From: Methylobacterium pseudosasicola
Lineage (GTDB): Bacteria > Pseudomonadota > Alphaproteobacteria > Rhizobiales > Beijerinckiaceae
Reading direction: 5' to 3'
Assembly: GCF_900114535.1 (NCBI RefSeq)
Contig: NZ_FOTK01000004.1
Span: 1-64,000 of the forward strand
DNA length: 64,000 nucleotides
A model generated the notes under the pieces. That model saw only the letters and a program-made list of their open reading frames with translations. It was not told where the DNA came from and made no database searches. Position numbers and translations under genes: made by a program. Positions 36,038 to 43,924 of the stretch are shown piece after piece. Position 1 is the stretch's first letter. Each line of letters begins with the position of its first letter.

Positions 36038-37350
36038 CAGGGGGCCGCTCCACGCCGGAGTGCTTCGACTTCCGGTCCTTCTCCGCCGTCCAGCTTCCAC
36101 TGTATTCCAGGTTGATCTGCCAAACCAAGGGAGATCCCACAGGTTGACGGAACTGACTTCCGCGGCCTGCCGCATGGATCGCCGTGCGCCGTCCTGGGCC
36201 GCGTGCGGCGATTCGGTCAGCTTGCAAGCGGCATCCCGCCTGACCGCATCGTCGCGGGCCAGTTCCGCGACGCCGCCGCCGCGGTGCCGATGCGCGTCCA
36301 TGCGCGCAACGATCCCCGCGACCGCGGCTTCCGTCGCTCCGACGTCGACCATCGTGATGGAGCGGAAGGTATCGAGGTCCGCCCTGCGCGTCGCGGCCGT
36401 GACCGACGAGGCGACGCAGGCCTGCTGCAGGTCCCGCAGGCGGGTGAGCAAGGCTTCGCGGACTTTCGGGGCCACCGCCGGCAGGGCTGCCACGGCCTCG
36501 GGCGGCCGCGCGCCGCAGGCGTCGCCGAGGCGGAGGGCGCCGTCCTCGTGCGTCGCCTTCGCCCGCGCCAGCCGAACCCGGGCGTACTTGAGCGCTCCCC
36601 GGCAGGACGCCGACCGTCCGCGCTGCGCCCAAGGCTCCCACGGCGGCTCGCAGGGCGCCGCGTGCCGCCTCGCGGGCGCCGGTGATGCGGCCCGGGTGCG
36701 CGGCGGTCGCCTCGCCTCCGAGCGCCGATGGGCCGCCGTCGGGGCGTGCGTGGCCAGGGTCTCTCCGAGATGGCTGACGCCGGCAGGACGGACATGGTCG
36801 TTCCGGCCTCGCCAATGACGCGATGTCCTCTGACCGCCCGGAACATGGGCGGTGTTGGGCCGGGGCTTGGGACGGGTCCGTCCCGGACGGTGCTTCGGAG
36901 TTGCGCCCGACGCGGCGACATCCGCGCGTCGCCGCCGCTCCACGAGGGCGGCCGAATGCCGTGTTCCCGCTCGCAGGTTGTGGGCTGGCGATTGCCTCCT
37001 GGACTTTCGTGTCCCTTCTCCCGCGAGCCGGCGACGGATCCTCCGCCGCTTTCGTGGTTGGTGGCCTGCCCGCGCCGCCGGCCCCTTCCGCCAGTGGCGG
37101 CGACCGTTCGGATGCTCTGGCCGTCAGCGGCGCGCGGCCGTGGGAGGCTCCCGCCCCGGCGGGGGCGCCTCGCTCGTCAGGGTCCCACGTGGCGTCCAGA
37201 TAGGCTTGGGCGCCCCGTGTTCAGGAGTGGCGGGCCGCCTTCGGGCATTGCCTGACCTGGGTGGCGACCGAGGGATTTTCGGGATGCCGTCCCGGGATGA
37301 ATTGGGATTTATCCGGGAAGATGACCCCGGTAACCTGTTCGTACCACACG
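36038..37350. other. region upstream of the TerB gene: interrupted reading frame, no clean gene
   Basis: Between about 36815 and 36140 the minus strand shows protein-like composition that changes frame. One frame gives RGALRAAVGALGAARTVGVL; another continues ALKYARVRLARAKATHEDGA and, further on, VREALLTRLRDLQQACVASS. The switch is at the GGGG run at 36597-36600, where removing one G would join them. There is no stop between this segment and the TerB frame, so its end is unclear. A lower-GC stretch at about 36100-36170 may be the TerB promoter region. From 36900 to 37350 no gene is supportable. Confidence 0.35.
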
Positions 37351-37372
37351 CTTATTTTTCGCGAAAAATAAG
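37351..37372. terminator. perfect 22-bp palindrome just downstream of tRNA-Ala
   Basis: A perfect inverted repeat with 11-base arms (CTTATTTTTCG and its complement) abuts the 3' end of the tRNA-Ala gene. It could act as a transcription terminator, although there is no T-run after it and the stem is AT-rich. It also lies exactly at the boundary between the accessory block and ordinary chromosome, so an attachment or recombination role is possible. Confidence 0.4.
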
Positions 37373-37448
37373 TGGTGGAGCTGAGGGGAATCGAACCCCT
37401 GACCTCCGCAGTGCGATTGCGGCGCTCTCCCATCTGAGCTACAGCCCC
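37373..37448 (-). tRNA. tRNA-Ala, anticodon CGC
   Basis: A complete 76-nt cloverleaf including encoded CCA. Acceptor stem GGGGCTG pairs with CAGCTCC and contains the G3-U70 pair diagnostic of alanine tRNAs. D-arm GCTC...GAGC, anticodon arm CCGCA/TGCGG with loop ATCGCAC (anticodon CGC, reading GCG), T-arm AGGGG-TTCGATT-CCCCT, discriminator A. Its 3' end faces the accessory block at 27.8-37.3 kb, the usual orientation when a tRNA serves as an integration site. Confidence 0.97.
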
Positions 37449-37571
37449 GTCGAGGCGCCGGCCTTGTAGGCGCGGGCGGCTCAGCCTGTCAATTCCTGTT
37501 TCACCGCCGCCCGCCAATGCGCCGATCCCGGTGCCGCCGCGCGGGCGCCCCGAGGATACGCGCGGACCTGC

Positions 37572-37874
37572 ATGAACGCCCTGATCTGGCTCTTCGACAC
37601 GGTCGTCCAGCTCTTCATCTACGTCCTCATCGCCAGCGCGGTCCTGAGCTGGCTCGTGGCGTTCAACGTGGTGAATGTCCGCAATCCGATCGTCGCCCAG
37701 ATCGGCGAGGTGCTCTACCGGATCACCGAGCCGGTGCTGCGGCCGATCCGCAACCTGCTGCCCAATCTCGGCGGCGTCGACATCTCGCCGATCATCCTGA
37801 TCCTGCTGCTGCTGTTCATCAGCCGCCTTCTGCACGAATATGCCGTGCCCCAGGCGTATATCTACGCGCAGTAG
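37572..37874 (+). CDS. YggT family membrane protein
   Basis: Small integral membrane protein of 100 aa with two hydrophobic segments (FDTVVQLFIYVLIASAVLSW and SPIILILLLLFISRLLHEYA) and the YggT signature between them (RITEPVLRPIRNLLPNLGGV). YggT proteins are linked to membrane organisation or osmotic stress, and the precise function is unknown. Twelve bases separate its stop from the mesaconyl-CoA hydratase start on the same strand. Confidence 0.92.
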   Translation: MNALIWLFDTVVQLFIYVLIASAVLSWLVAFNVVNVRNPIVAQIGEVLYRITEPVLRPIRNLLPNLGGVDISPIILILLLLFISRLLHEYAVPQAYIYAQ

Positions 37875-37886
37875 GATCGAGCGACC

Positions 37887-38930
37887 GTGAAGACAAATCC
37901 AGGCCGGTTCTTCGAGGATTTCCGCCTCGGCGAGACCATCCGCCACGCCACGCCCCGCACCGTCACGGTGGGCGACGTGGCCCTCTACACCGGCCTCTAC
38001 GGCCCGCGCTTCGCCGTGCAATCGTCGGACGCCTTCGCGCGGGCCTTCGGCTACCCCAAAAGCCCGCTCGACGACCTGCTGACCTTCCACATGGTGTTCG
38101 GCAAGACCGTGCCGGACGTCTCGCTCAACGCGCTCGCCAATCTCGGCTACGCGGAGGGCGGGTTCCGCCGGCCGGTCTATCCGGGCGAGACCCTGTCGAC
38201 CGTCTCCGAGGTGATCGGCCTCAAGGAGAGCTCGAACCGCCAGACCGGCGTGGTCTATGTCCGCTCCGTGGGCTCCGACGAGGCCGGCGAGACCGTGCTG
38301 AGCTATTGCCGCTGGGTTCTGGTGCGCAAGCGCGACCCGGACGCCGCGATCGCCGAAGAGCACGTGCCGACGCTGGCCAAGGTGGTCGATCCGCGGGACC
38401 TCGCGGGCGCCCTGCCGAAGCTGTCCGCCGCCGCCTACGATTCGGAGCTCGCCGGCAGCTCGCATCGCTTCGCCGATTATGCGGTCGGGGAGAAGATCGA
38501 CCACGTCGACGGCATGACCGTCGAGGAGGCCGAGCACCAGATCGCCACGCGCCTGTTCCAGAACACCGCCAAGGTCCATTTCGACGGCCTGGCCGCCAAG
38601 GACACCCGGTTCGGCCGGCGGCTGATCTATGGCGGGCACGTGATCTCGCTGGCCCGGGCGCTCAGCTTCAACGGCTTGGGCAACGCCTTCGCGCTCGCCG
38701 GCATCAATGCGGGTCGCCACGTGGCGCCGCTCTTTGCCGGCGACACGGTCTATGCCTGGAGCGAGGTTCTGGACGCAGCCGATGTCGGCCGCGACGATGT
38801 CGGCCTCCTGCGCCTGCGCACGGTGGCCACCAAGAACCAGCCCTGCGGTGCCTTCCCGGACCGGACCGGCGAGGGCTACGACCCGGCCGTGATCCTCGAT
38901 CTGGATTACTGGGCGTTCGTGCCGAAGTAG
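37887..38930 (+). CDS. mch: mesaconyl-CoA hydratase (MaoC family)
   Basis: Enzyme of 347 aa hydrating mesaconyl-CoA to (2R,3S)-beta-methylmalyl-CoA in the ethylmalonyl-CoA pathway, which regenerates glyoxylate in methylotrophs lacking isocitrate lyase. The product has the long two-hotdog MaoC architecture and the family N-terminus MKTNPGRFFEDFRLGETIRH, ATPRTVTVGDVALYTGLYG. The second hotdog segment contains FQNTAKVHFDGLAAKDTRFG and IYGGHVISLARALSFNGLGN. GTG start at 37887. Assignment rests on overall family resemblance and length; a related MaoC hydratase cannot be fully excluded. Confidence 0.88.
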   Translation: MKTNPGRFFEDFRLGETIRHATPRTVTVGDVALYTGLYGPRFAVQSSDAFARAFGYPKSPLDDLLTFHMVFGKTVPDVSLNALANLGYAEGGFRRPVYPGETLSTVSEVIGLKESSNRQTGVVYVRSVGSDEAGETVLSYCRWVLVRKRDPDAAIAEEHVPTLAKVVDPRDLAGALPKLSAAAYDSELAGSSHRFADYAVGEKIDHVDGMTVEEAEHQIATRLFQNTAKVHFDGLAAKDTRFGRRLIYGGHVISLARALSFNGLGNAFALAGINAGRHVAPLFAGDTVYAWSEVLDAADVGRDDVGLLRLRTVATKNQPCGAFPDRTGEGYDPAVILDLDYWAFVPK

Positions 38931-38971
38931 AGTTGGGCTCGATAGGCTGATCGGTCCGGATATGGCGCGCT

Positions 38972-39138
38972 TTCCCTCCCCCCTCTGCGGGGGGAGGGTG
39001 GCCCGCGAAGCGGGTCGGGAGAGGGGCAGCGCGACGGTGCAGCTCGTGGCTCCCGTCGCAACCTTTTCGGACACGCCGCTCCCCTCTCCCGACCCCTGCT
39101 GACGCAGGGGCCACCCTCCCCCGCAGAGGGGGGAGGGG
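38972..39138. repeat. large GC-rich inverted repeat, family A copy 1
   Basis: Two arms of about 57-62 bases (38972-39029 and 39077-39138) in inverted orientation, each containing CCCTCCCCCCTCTGCGGG and GGGTCGGGAGAGGGG or their complements. The same element is at 45000-45174 and a diverged relative at 53703-53812. A transcript would fold into a long hairpin. These elements sit between genes and are probably a dispersed palindromic repeat family. Confidence 0.85.
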
Positions 39139-39246
39139 GTGCGCGGGTGTGTTGATCTCCGCTGCCCTCGTTCGGCGCCGATGTGTAGGAACGCCATCGC
39201 CCGCCCGGCAGCGGGCGCGCTATTCGACCCTTGCAGGAGCCGCCCG

Positions 39247-39819
39247 ATGGATCCCGTGCCGTCGATGGAGGCCGTGACGATCCGGCCGGCGGGCCTGGAC
39301 GATGCGCCGGCCATCGCGGCGATCCATGTTGCCGCTTGGCTGGAAACCTATGCCGGGCTCCTGCCCGCCGCGATGATCGCGGCTCTGACGGTCGAGATGC
39401 GGCTGGCGGCCTGGACGCGGATCCTCGGCGATCCGGCTTCCGGCACGACGGTCGCGGTCGCCGAGGGACCTGCGGGGCTGGTCGGGTTCGGGTCCTGCGG
39501 CGCCCAGCGCTCGGCCGAGCTGGCGGCGGACGGCTTCGACGGTGAGGTCAGTGCGATCTACGTCCTGAGAGCCGCGCAGCGGCGTGGGACCGGCAGCGCC
39601 CTGATGGCCGCGCTGGCGGCGCACCTGCGACAGAGTGGTCATCGAGCCGCCAGCCTGTGGGTGCTGCACGACAATGTTTCCGCCCGGCAATTCTACGAAC
39701 GCCTCGGCGGCTCCGTGGTCGGTGAGCGGGCGGAACGGCGGGAGCAGGCCACGCTCATGGAGGTCGCCTATGGGTGGCGGGATCTTGCGGCGCTCCAGCG
39801 GAGTCCGGTTTCCGGCTGA
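39247..39819 (+). CDS. GNAT family N-acetyltransferase
   Basis: Acetyl-CoA-dependent acyltransferase of 190 aa. It starts at ATG 39247 with AGGAG eight bases ahead. The GNAT core is clear: N-terminal TIRPAGLDDAPAIAAIHVAA, motif A strand and pyrophosphate loop EVSAIYVLRAAQRRGTGSAL (Q/R-x-x-G-x-G/A), then ASLWVLHDNVSARQFYERLG. This is the ribosomal/phosphinothricin-like subgroup (ETYAGLLP near the N-terminus). The substrate cannot be told from sequence. Confidence 0.9.
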   Translation: MDPVPSMEAVTIRPAGLDDAPAIAAIHVAAWLETYAGLLPAAMIAALTVEMRLAAWTRILGDPASGTTVAVAEGPAGLVGFGSCGAQRSAELAADGFDGEVSAIYVLRAAQRRGTGSALMAALAAHLRQSGHRAASLWVLHDNVSARQFYERLGGSVVGERAERREQATLMEVAYGWRDLAALQRSPVSG

Positions 39820-39830
39820 CGCACATCCTC

Positions 39831-39922
39831 CGTCATTGCGAGCGCAGCGAAGCAACCCAGGGAAACGCCACCTTCGGGGATCGCGCGCTGCCCTGGCTTG
39901 CTTCGCTGCGCTCGCAATGACG
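39831..39922. repeat. inverted repeat with 32-base arms, family B
   Basis: Arms at 39831-39862 and 39891-39922 (starting CGTCATTGCGAGCGCAGCGA) are complementary at 31 of 32 positions around a 28-base loop. It resembles the CGTCATTGCGAGCG... palindromic repeats that are widespread between genes in Rhizobiales. It lies between the convergent GNAT and outer-membrane genes and may also end transcription. Confidence 0.85.
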
Positions 39923-39954
39923 GTGGAGCGCGGGCGACCCAAAAAATGAAAAAA

Positions 39955-40575
39955 TCAGCGCAGGCCGTTGCGTACCACGCCGGCTTCGACCGCCACGGAG
40001 AGGCGGTCCGTGACCGCCCATTCGACCCCGACGCGGGCGTTCGGCAGGATCGCGATGTCCTGGCGGGTCAGGGGCGGGGTGAACGGGGTCGGCCCGACCC
40101 GCAGGGTGTCGTGGACGGCGCCGGCCCCGGCCTTGGCGTAGAGCAGCACGTCCGGCGCCAGCAGGGTCCCGACCTTCACCTCCAGCGCGCCGGCGAAGTC
40201 GCGGCTATAGGCGAGGCGCCCGAAGCCCGGGGTGAGCGTGCCGTCGAGGCCGGCGAGGTAATCCAGGCCACCGCTGATCCCGTAGAGGATCGGCCCCTCC
40301 TGCCACATCCGGCCGCCCTCGAACCCGAGGGTCGGGCCTGAATAGCTGCCGAAATGCCGGGAGGCGCTGACCGCGTAGCCGGTGGACAGGCTCGCGTAGG
40401 AACCGGTCCAGCGGCCCGCATCCGCAACCGGCTCCCAGGCGAAGGCCGGCAGCGGCGCAAAGCCCGTGAACGGCAGCAGCGCCTGGGCGGCGGCGGGGCC
40501 GGCCGGGAGCAGGATGGCGCCGAGCCCGAGGCAGGCTGCGAATCGGCGGGGGCGGGAACCGGCGGATCGGGTCAT
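39955..40575 (-). CDS. outer-membrane beta-barrel protein
   Basis: Secreted protein of 206 aa with a signal peptide (RRFAACLGLGAILLPAGPAA, cleavage near AQA) and alternating beta-strand pattern, similar to the Omp25/porin-type eight-strand barrels of Rhizobiales: GRWTGSYASLSTGYAVSASR, GPILYGISGGLDYLAGL, NARVGVEWAVTDRLSVAVEA and the basic last strand. It ends R instead of the usual aromatic residue. A structural or adhesion role in the outer membrane is inferred. Confidence 0.75.
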   Translation of the reverse strand: MTRSAGSRPRRFAACLGLGAILLPAGPAAAQALLPFTGFAPLPAFAWEPVADAGRWTGSYASLSTGYAVSASRHFGSYSGPTLGFEGGRMWQEGPILYGISGGLDYLAGLDGTLTPGFGRLAYSRDFAGALEVKVGTLLAPDVLLYAKAGAGAVHDTLRVGPTPFTPPLTRQDIAILPNARVGVEWAVTDRLSVAVEAGVVRNGLR

Positions 40576-40612
40576 GCCGGCAGGATAGCGAAACGCACCT
40601 GGGTGAAACAGG

Positions 40613-40858
40613 TCAGGCCGCCAGGGATCGGTCTCCGACCAATTGCCCGAAGGGCTGCACCAGGACGCGCCGGCCGCTGAGGTCGTGGACGCTGACCCGC
40701 CATTCGGACCAGTCGGTCCGATCGGACAAGGCCTGCATCACGTCGGCGGCGACCCGGCGCGCCCGCACGCTCAGGCGCCCGGCCGCGCGGATCTCGGCGC
40801 CGCGGGCGTCGAAGACGCATTCCAGGCCGTTGGTGCAGTGGAACCGGTAGCGGGCCAT
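40613..40858 (-). CDS. DUF6894-like small protein
   Basis: Protein of 81 aa beginning MARYRFHCTNGLECVFDARG with the ARYxFH...G pattern of the DUF6894 family, which occurs in many copies in Methylobacterium and Bradyrhizobium. A helix (ARRVAADVMQALSDRTDWSE) and a C-terminal strand pair (WRVSVHDLSGRRVLVQPFGQ) follow. Function unknown. The start at 40858 is preceded by AGGAG-like sequence on the minus strand. Confidence 0.7.
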   Translation of the reverse strand: MARYRFHCTNGLECVFDARGAEIRAAGRLSVRARRVAADVMQALSDRTDWSEWRVSVHDLSGRRVLVQPFGQLVGDRSLAA

Positions 40859-41142
40859 CGGGGCTCCTGTCTCGTCCTGCCGGAGGTGTTAATGTTCTAT
40901 ATATGTTCCCGAATTAGAGGGACATCCCACGGGTACGATCGGCCGCAGGTCTGCCGAGGGTGTTTCACAGGATTTCGACTTCAACCGCCGGCCTCTCGTC
41001 CCGCGCCGTCGTCGTGGGCCGGATCCCGAAGGGCATGATGGCTCCTCGGGGAAGAATTTCGATTTCTAAGCGCCCAGCACGCCGCTATCACCCCCCGGTC
41101 ACCGGCCGCGATCGCCTGTCGGTCCGGAACGGAACTGCCCTG
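40859..41142. other. 284-base gap with AT-rich core
   Basis: No gene. An AT-rich segment (about 40888-40915, AATGTTCTATATATGTTC) stands out and is a likely promoter region for one or both divergent neighbours. Confidence 0.4.
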
Positions 41143-42543
41143 GTGATCGAGACATCCGGACGCCCTGTCGCCCCCGGGGGCACCCCGCACGACGGCGCGG
41201 GTGCGTCCCTGGATGCGGTCGCCCTGCGGCTCGACCGCCTGCCGCTCACGCGGCTCCATCTGGCGATCCTGGCGGTCTGCACCCTCGGCCTGTTCACCGA
41301 CGTGGCCGAAGTCGCCCTCAGCAACGCCCTGGCGGCGATCTTCCTGGCGCCGCCCCACAACATGCCGCGGGGCAGCCTGTCCCTGCTGCTGGCCTCGGTC
41401 TTCGCCGGGGGTGCGGTGGGGGCGCCGGTCTTCGGCCTGATCGGCGACCGGTTCGGACGGCGGAAGGCGCTCCAGGCCACCCTCGGGCTGATGGCCATCG
41501 GGTCGATGGCCGCCGCCTTGAGTTCGGGCCTCACCGCGCTCACCGTCGCCCGGGTCGTGTCCGGCTTCGCCATCGGCGGCTTCCCACCGCTGGCCGCCAC
41601 CTACCTCGCCGACGTGATGCCGCCCCGGCGGCGTGGCGCGATGCTGCTGGTCTGTGCCGGAATCGGCTTTCTCGGCGGCTCCGCGGTGATCCTGCTGGTC
41701 CAGGCGCTGGCGCCGGGGTTGCTCGGGATCGCGGCGTGGCGCTGGGCCCTGGTGCTGGGCGCGGTCCTGGCATTCGCCGGGGCGATCCTGTTCGCTCGGC
41801 TGCCGGAATCGCCGCGCTGGCTCGCCTCGGTCGGGCGCGCCGCCGCGGCCGAGCGCGCCTGCCGCCGCTTCGAGGTGGCGGCCGGCATGGTCCCGCCGGC
41901 GGTTTTCGCGGAGCCGGCCCCGGATCCGCGGCACCCGGTGCGGGCGGGGCTGCGGGCGCTCCTCGCCGAGCCGCGGCAGCTGCGCCGCACCGCCCTGTTC
42001 GTCGGCCTCTACGGGCTCGCGCCCTGGGCGACGGTGGGCTTCCCCCTGCTTAGCGCGGTGGTGATGCTGCAGAAGGGGTTTCGGGTCGACCAATCCCTGG
42101 TCTTCGCCGGCCTGTCGATGCTCGGGCCGCCGCTCGGGACCCTGCTCACCGCCACGGTGATCGACCGTCTGGAGCGGCGGGCCTGCCTGGTCGCCCTGGC
42201 CGCCGCGATGGTGATCCTCGGCACCGCCTTCGCCATCGGCGAGACCTTTGAGACCCTGGTCCTGATCGGCCTGGCGTTCAACACCGCCGCAGCGATCTAT
42301 GGCGGCCTCCTGGCGGTCTACGCGACGGAGCTGCTGTCGACCGCCCTGCGGGCCTCGGCCCTCACCTGCGCCTGGGCCGGCGGCCGGGTCGCCGCCGCCC
42401 TGACGCCGATCGTCCTGCTGCCGGTGCTCGCAGGCTACGGGATCCACGCCATGTTCGCCGTGCTCACCGCCACCCTGGTCGCCAGCGGCGCCCTCGTGCT
42501 CGGCGGTCCGCGCGGCCGCTCCGGCAGGCCGGTGGTGCGCTAG
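41143..42543 (+). CDS. MFS transporter (sugar-transporter-like)
   Basis: Inner-membrane major facilitator of about 466 aa with 12 predicted spans. Signatures include GLIGDRFGRRKALQ after the second span (the MFS D-R-x-G-R-R motif), SGFAIGGFPPLAATYLADVM, RRRGAMLLVCAGIGFLGGSA, and RLPESPRWLASVGR before the central loop, typical of the sugar/aromatic-acid branch. The GTG at 41143 is taken as start because the extra upstream residues are Arg/Ser-rich; ATGs at 41035/41038 are alternatives. Substrate unknown. A nearby AraC regulator at 42947 might control it. Confidence 0.85.
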   Translation: MIETSGRPVAPGGTPHDGAGASLDAVALRLDRLPLTRLHLAILAVCTLGLFTDVAEVALSNALAAIFLAPPHNMPRGSLSLLLASVFAGGAVGAPVFGLIGDRFGRRKALQATLGLMAIGSMAAALSSGLTALTVARVVSGFAIGGFPPLAATYLADVMPPRRRGAMLLVCAGIGFLGGSAVILLVQALAPGLLGIAAWRWALVLGAVLAFAGAILFARLPESPRWLASVGRAAAAERACRRFEVAAGMVPPAVFAEPAPDPRHPVRAGLRALLAEPRQLRRTALFVGLYGLAPWATVGFPLLSAVVMLQKGFRVDQSLVFAGLSMLGPPLGTLLTATVIDRLERRACLVALAAAMVILGTAFAIGETFETLVLIGLAFNTAAAIYGGLLAVYATELLSTALRASALTCAWAGGRVAAALTPIVLLPVLAGYGIHAMFAVLTATLVASGALVLGGPRGRSGRPVVR

Positions 42544-42600
42544 CGCCGCTGGGGCTCTATCTTGATGAGACAGCGATACGGCCTGCGCGAAGGATTCTTT

Positions 42601-42855
42601 ATGCCCGCCCTCCGGATCCCGATTGCGGCCCTGCTGATCGCCCTCGCCGCGGCGGCGCAGGCGCAGACCGTGCTGGTCCCGTCCGGCGATTCGGCGGTGA
42701 CGCAGCCCGGCGGCACCGAGGGGCGCGCCGCCCGCCGCAACATCCGCGAGGCGATCCGGAACGGCGACGTGGTCGGCGTCCCGCCCGGAACCCGCCCCGC
42801 CGCGGTCGAGCGGCGGCTCCCGCGCAATCCGGCTCGGCCGGCCCGGGGCGAATGA
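42601..42855 (+). CDS. small secreted protein, 84 aa
   Basis: Not recognised. The ATG at 42601 follows GAAGGA with good spacing. A signal peptide (MPALRIPIAALLIALAAAAQ, cleavage near AQAQ) precedes a short, Arg-rich mature part (RAARRNIREAIRNGDVVGVP). No membrane anchor. Alternative upstream in-frame start at 42562 is less likely. Probably a small periplasmic protein. Confidence 0.7.
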   Translation: MPALRIPIAALLIALAAAAQAQTVLVPSGDSAVTQPGGTEGRAARRNIREAIRNGDVVGVPPGTRPAAVERRLPRNPARPARGE

Positions 42856-42946
42856 TCCTCACCTGTGGTCGGGCGGCCCTTGATTTTGCGGTGACGGACG
42901 GCGATCGCAGGGGCTGGCGGGATGGTTCCGCACCGGAGTCCACTGC

Positions 42947-43924
42947 GTGTCTCGTCCGGCGCTCGTCCCCAGTTCTATCCAGACGACCCGCCACATCGAG
43001 CCGAAGCGCGCCTTCGAGTTCTGGCGCGCCACCGCGCTAGCGCCGTTCGGCGATGTCGGGCGCGTGCATGCCCGCGACGCGTTCCGGGCCAAGCGTCTCG
43101 TCGTGGCGGGGGCGGGCTGGGGCCTGACCCATACAGTCAGCAGCCCGGTCGGCCTGACCATCGGAGCCCGTCAGGTCGACCGGAGCGGCCCCGAGACGGT
43201 GGTGATCGGCCTGGGCCTCGACGGGATCGGCTACCAGCAGCAGGGAGAGCGCGGCGGCCGCCTCGGGGCCGGCGACATCAGCTTCCTGTCGCGCCAGCAT
43301 CCCCTCGTGGCCGGCACCCAGAGCGACTACGCGGAGCTCCGGCTGGCGCTGCCGCGGGCGACCTTCGAGGCCTGGATCGGCACGGTCGACGCCTTCGCGG
43401 GGCGCTGCATCGCCGACCGGCCGGAGCATGCCGCGTTCAAGGCGGCGTTCCACGCCTTCGCCGCCGCGGCGGCCTGGATGACGGAGGAGGAGGCGTGGGG
43501 CGCGCTCGAGGGCGTGCTGCACCTCTTGGGCACCCTCGTCCGGGATCCGGCGGAGCGGCCGGGCGCGGCGATCTCCTGCGAGACGGTGGCGTCCCTGGCC
43601 CGCGCCCATATCGTGCGCCGGCTCCATGACCCGCAGCTCGGCCCGGCCGAGATTCACGCGGCGCTCGGTGTCTCGCGGGCCCAGCTGTACCGGGCCTTTG
43701 CCGGCACCGACGGCGTCGCGGCGACGATCCGCGACGCCCGCCTCGATCTCGCCCATCGCCGCCTTGCGGCGCCGCGCACCGATGGGATGAAGATCGCCAC
43801 CATCGCGTATGCCTGCGGCTTCACCGACGTGCCGACCTTCAACCGCGCCTTCCGCCAGCGCTTCGGCCTCTCGCCGCGGGCGCTGCGTGCCGGTGCGGGC
43901 GATCCTGCGGGCGCGCCTATTTGA
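42947..43924 (+). CDS. AraC-family regulator with AraC-binding-like domain
   Basis: Regulator of 325 aa. The N-terminal half resembles the AraC_binding_2 (cupin-like) sensory domain, including SRQHPLVAGTQSDYAELRLA followed by LPRATFEAW. The C-terminal HTH_18 domain has GPAEIHAALGVSRAQLYRAF and MKIATIAYACGFTDVPTFNR, then AFRQRFGLSPRALR. GTG start at 42947. Its 3' end overlaps the convergent outer-membrane gene by eight bases. Confidence 0.87.
   Translation: MSRPALVPSSIQTTRHIEPKRAFEFWRATALAPFGDVGRVHARDAFRAKRLVVAGAGWGLTHTVSSPVGLTIGARQVDRSGPETVVIGLGLDGIGYQQQGERGGRLGAGDISFLSRQHPLVAGTQSDYAELRLALPRATFEAWIGTVDAFAGRCIADRPEHAAFKAAFHAFAAAAAWMTEEEAWGALEGVLHLLGTLVRDPAERPGAAISCETVASLARAHIVRRLHDPQLGPAEIHAALGVSRAQLYRAFAGTDGVAATIRDARLDLAHRRLAAPRTDGMKIATIAYACGFTDVPTFNRAFRQRFGLSPRALRAGAGDPAGAPI

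Noticed and set aside
36823..37203. Plus-strand frame with a hydrophobic centre
   Set aside because: No ribosome site, biased composition, and overlapping equally open frames in the other direction.
37221..39314. Long minus-strand open frame across the tRNA, YggT and mesaconyl-CoA hydratase genes
   Set aside because: It runs antisense to two well-recognised genes and through a tRNA; no domain is visible in its translation.
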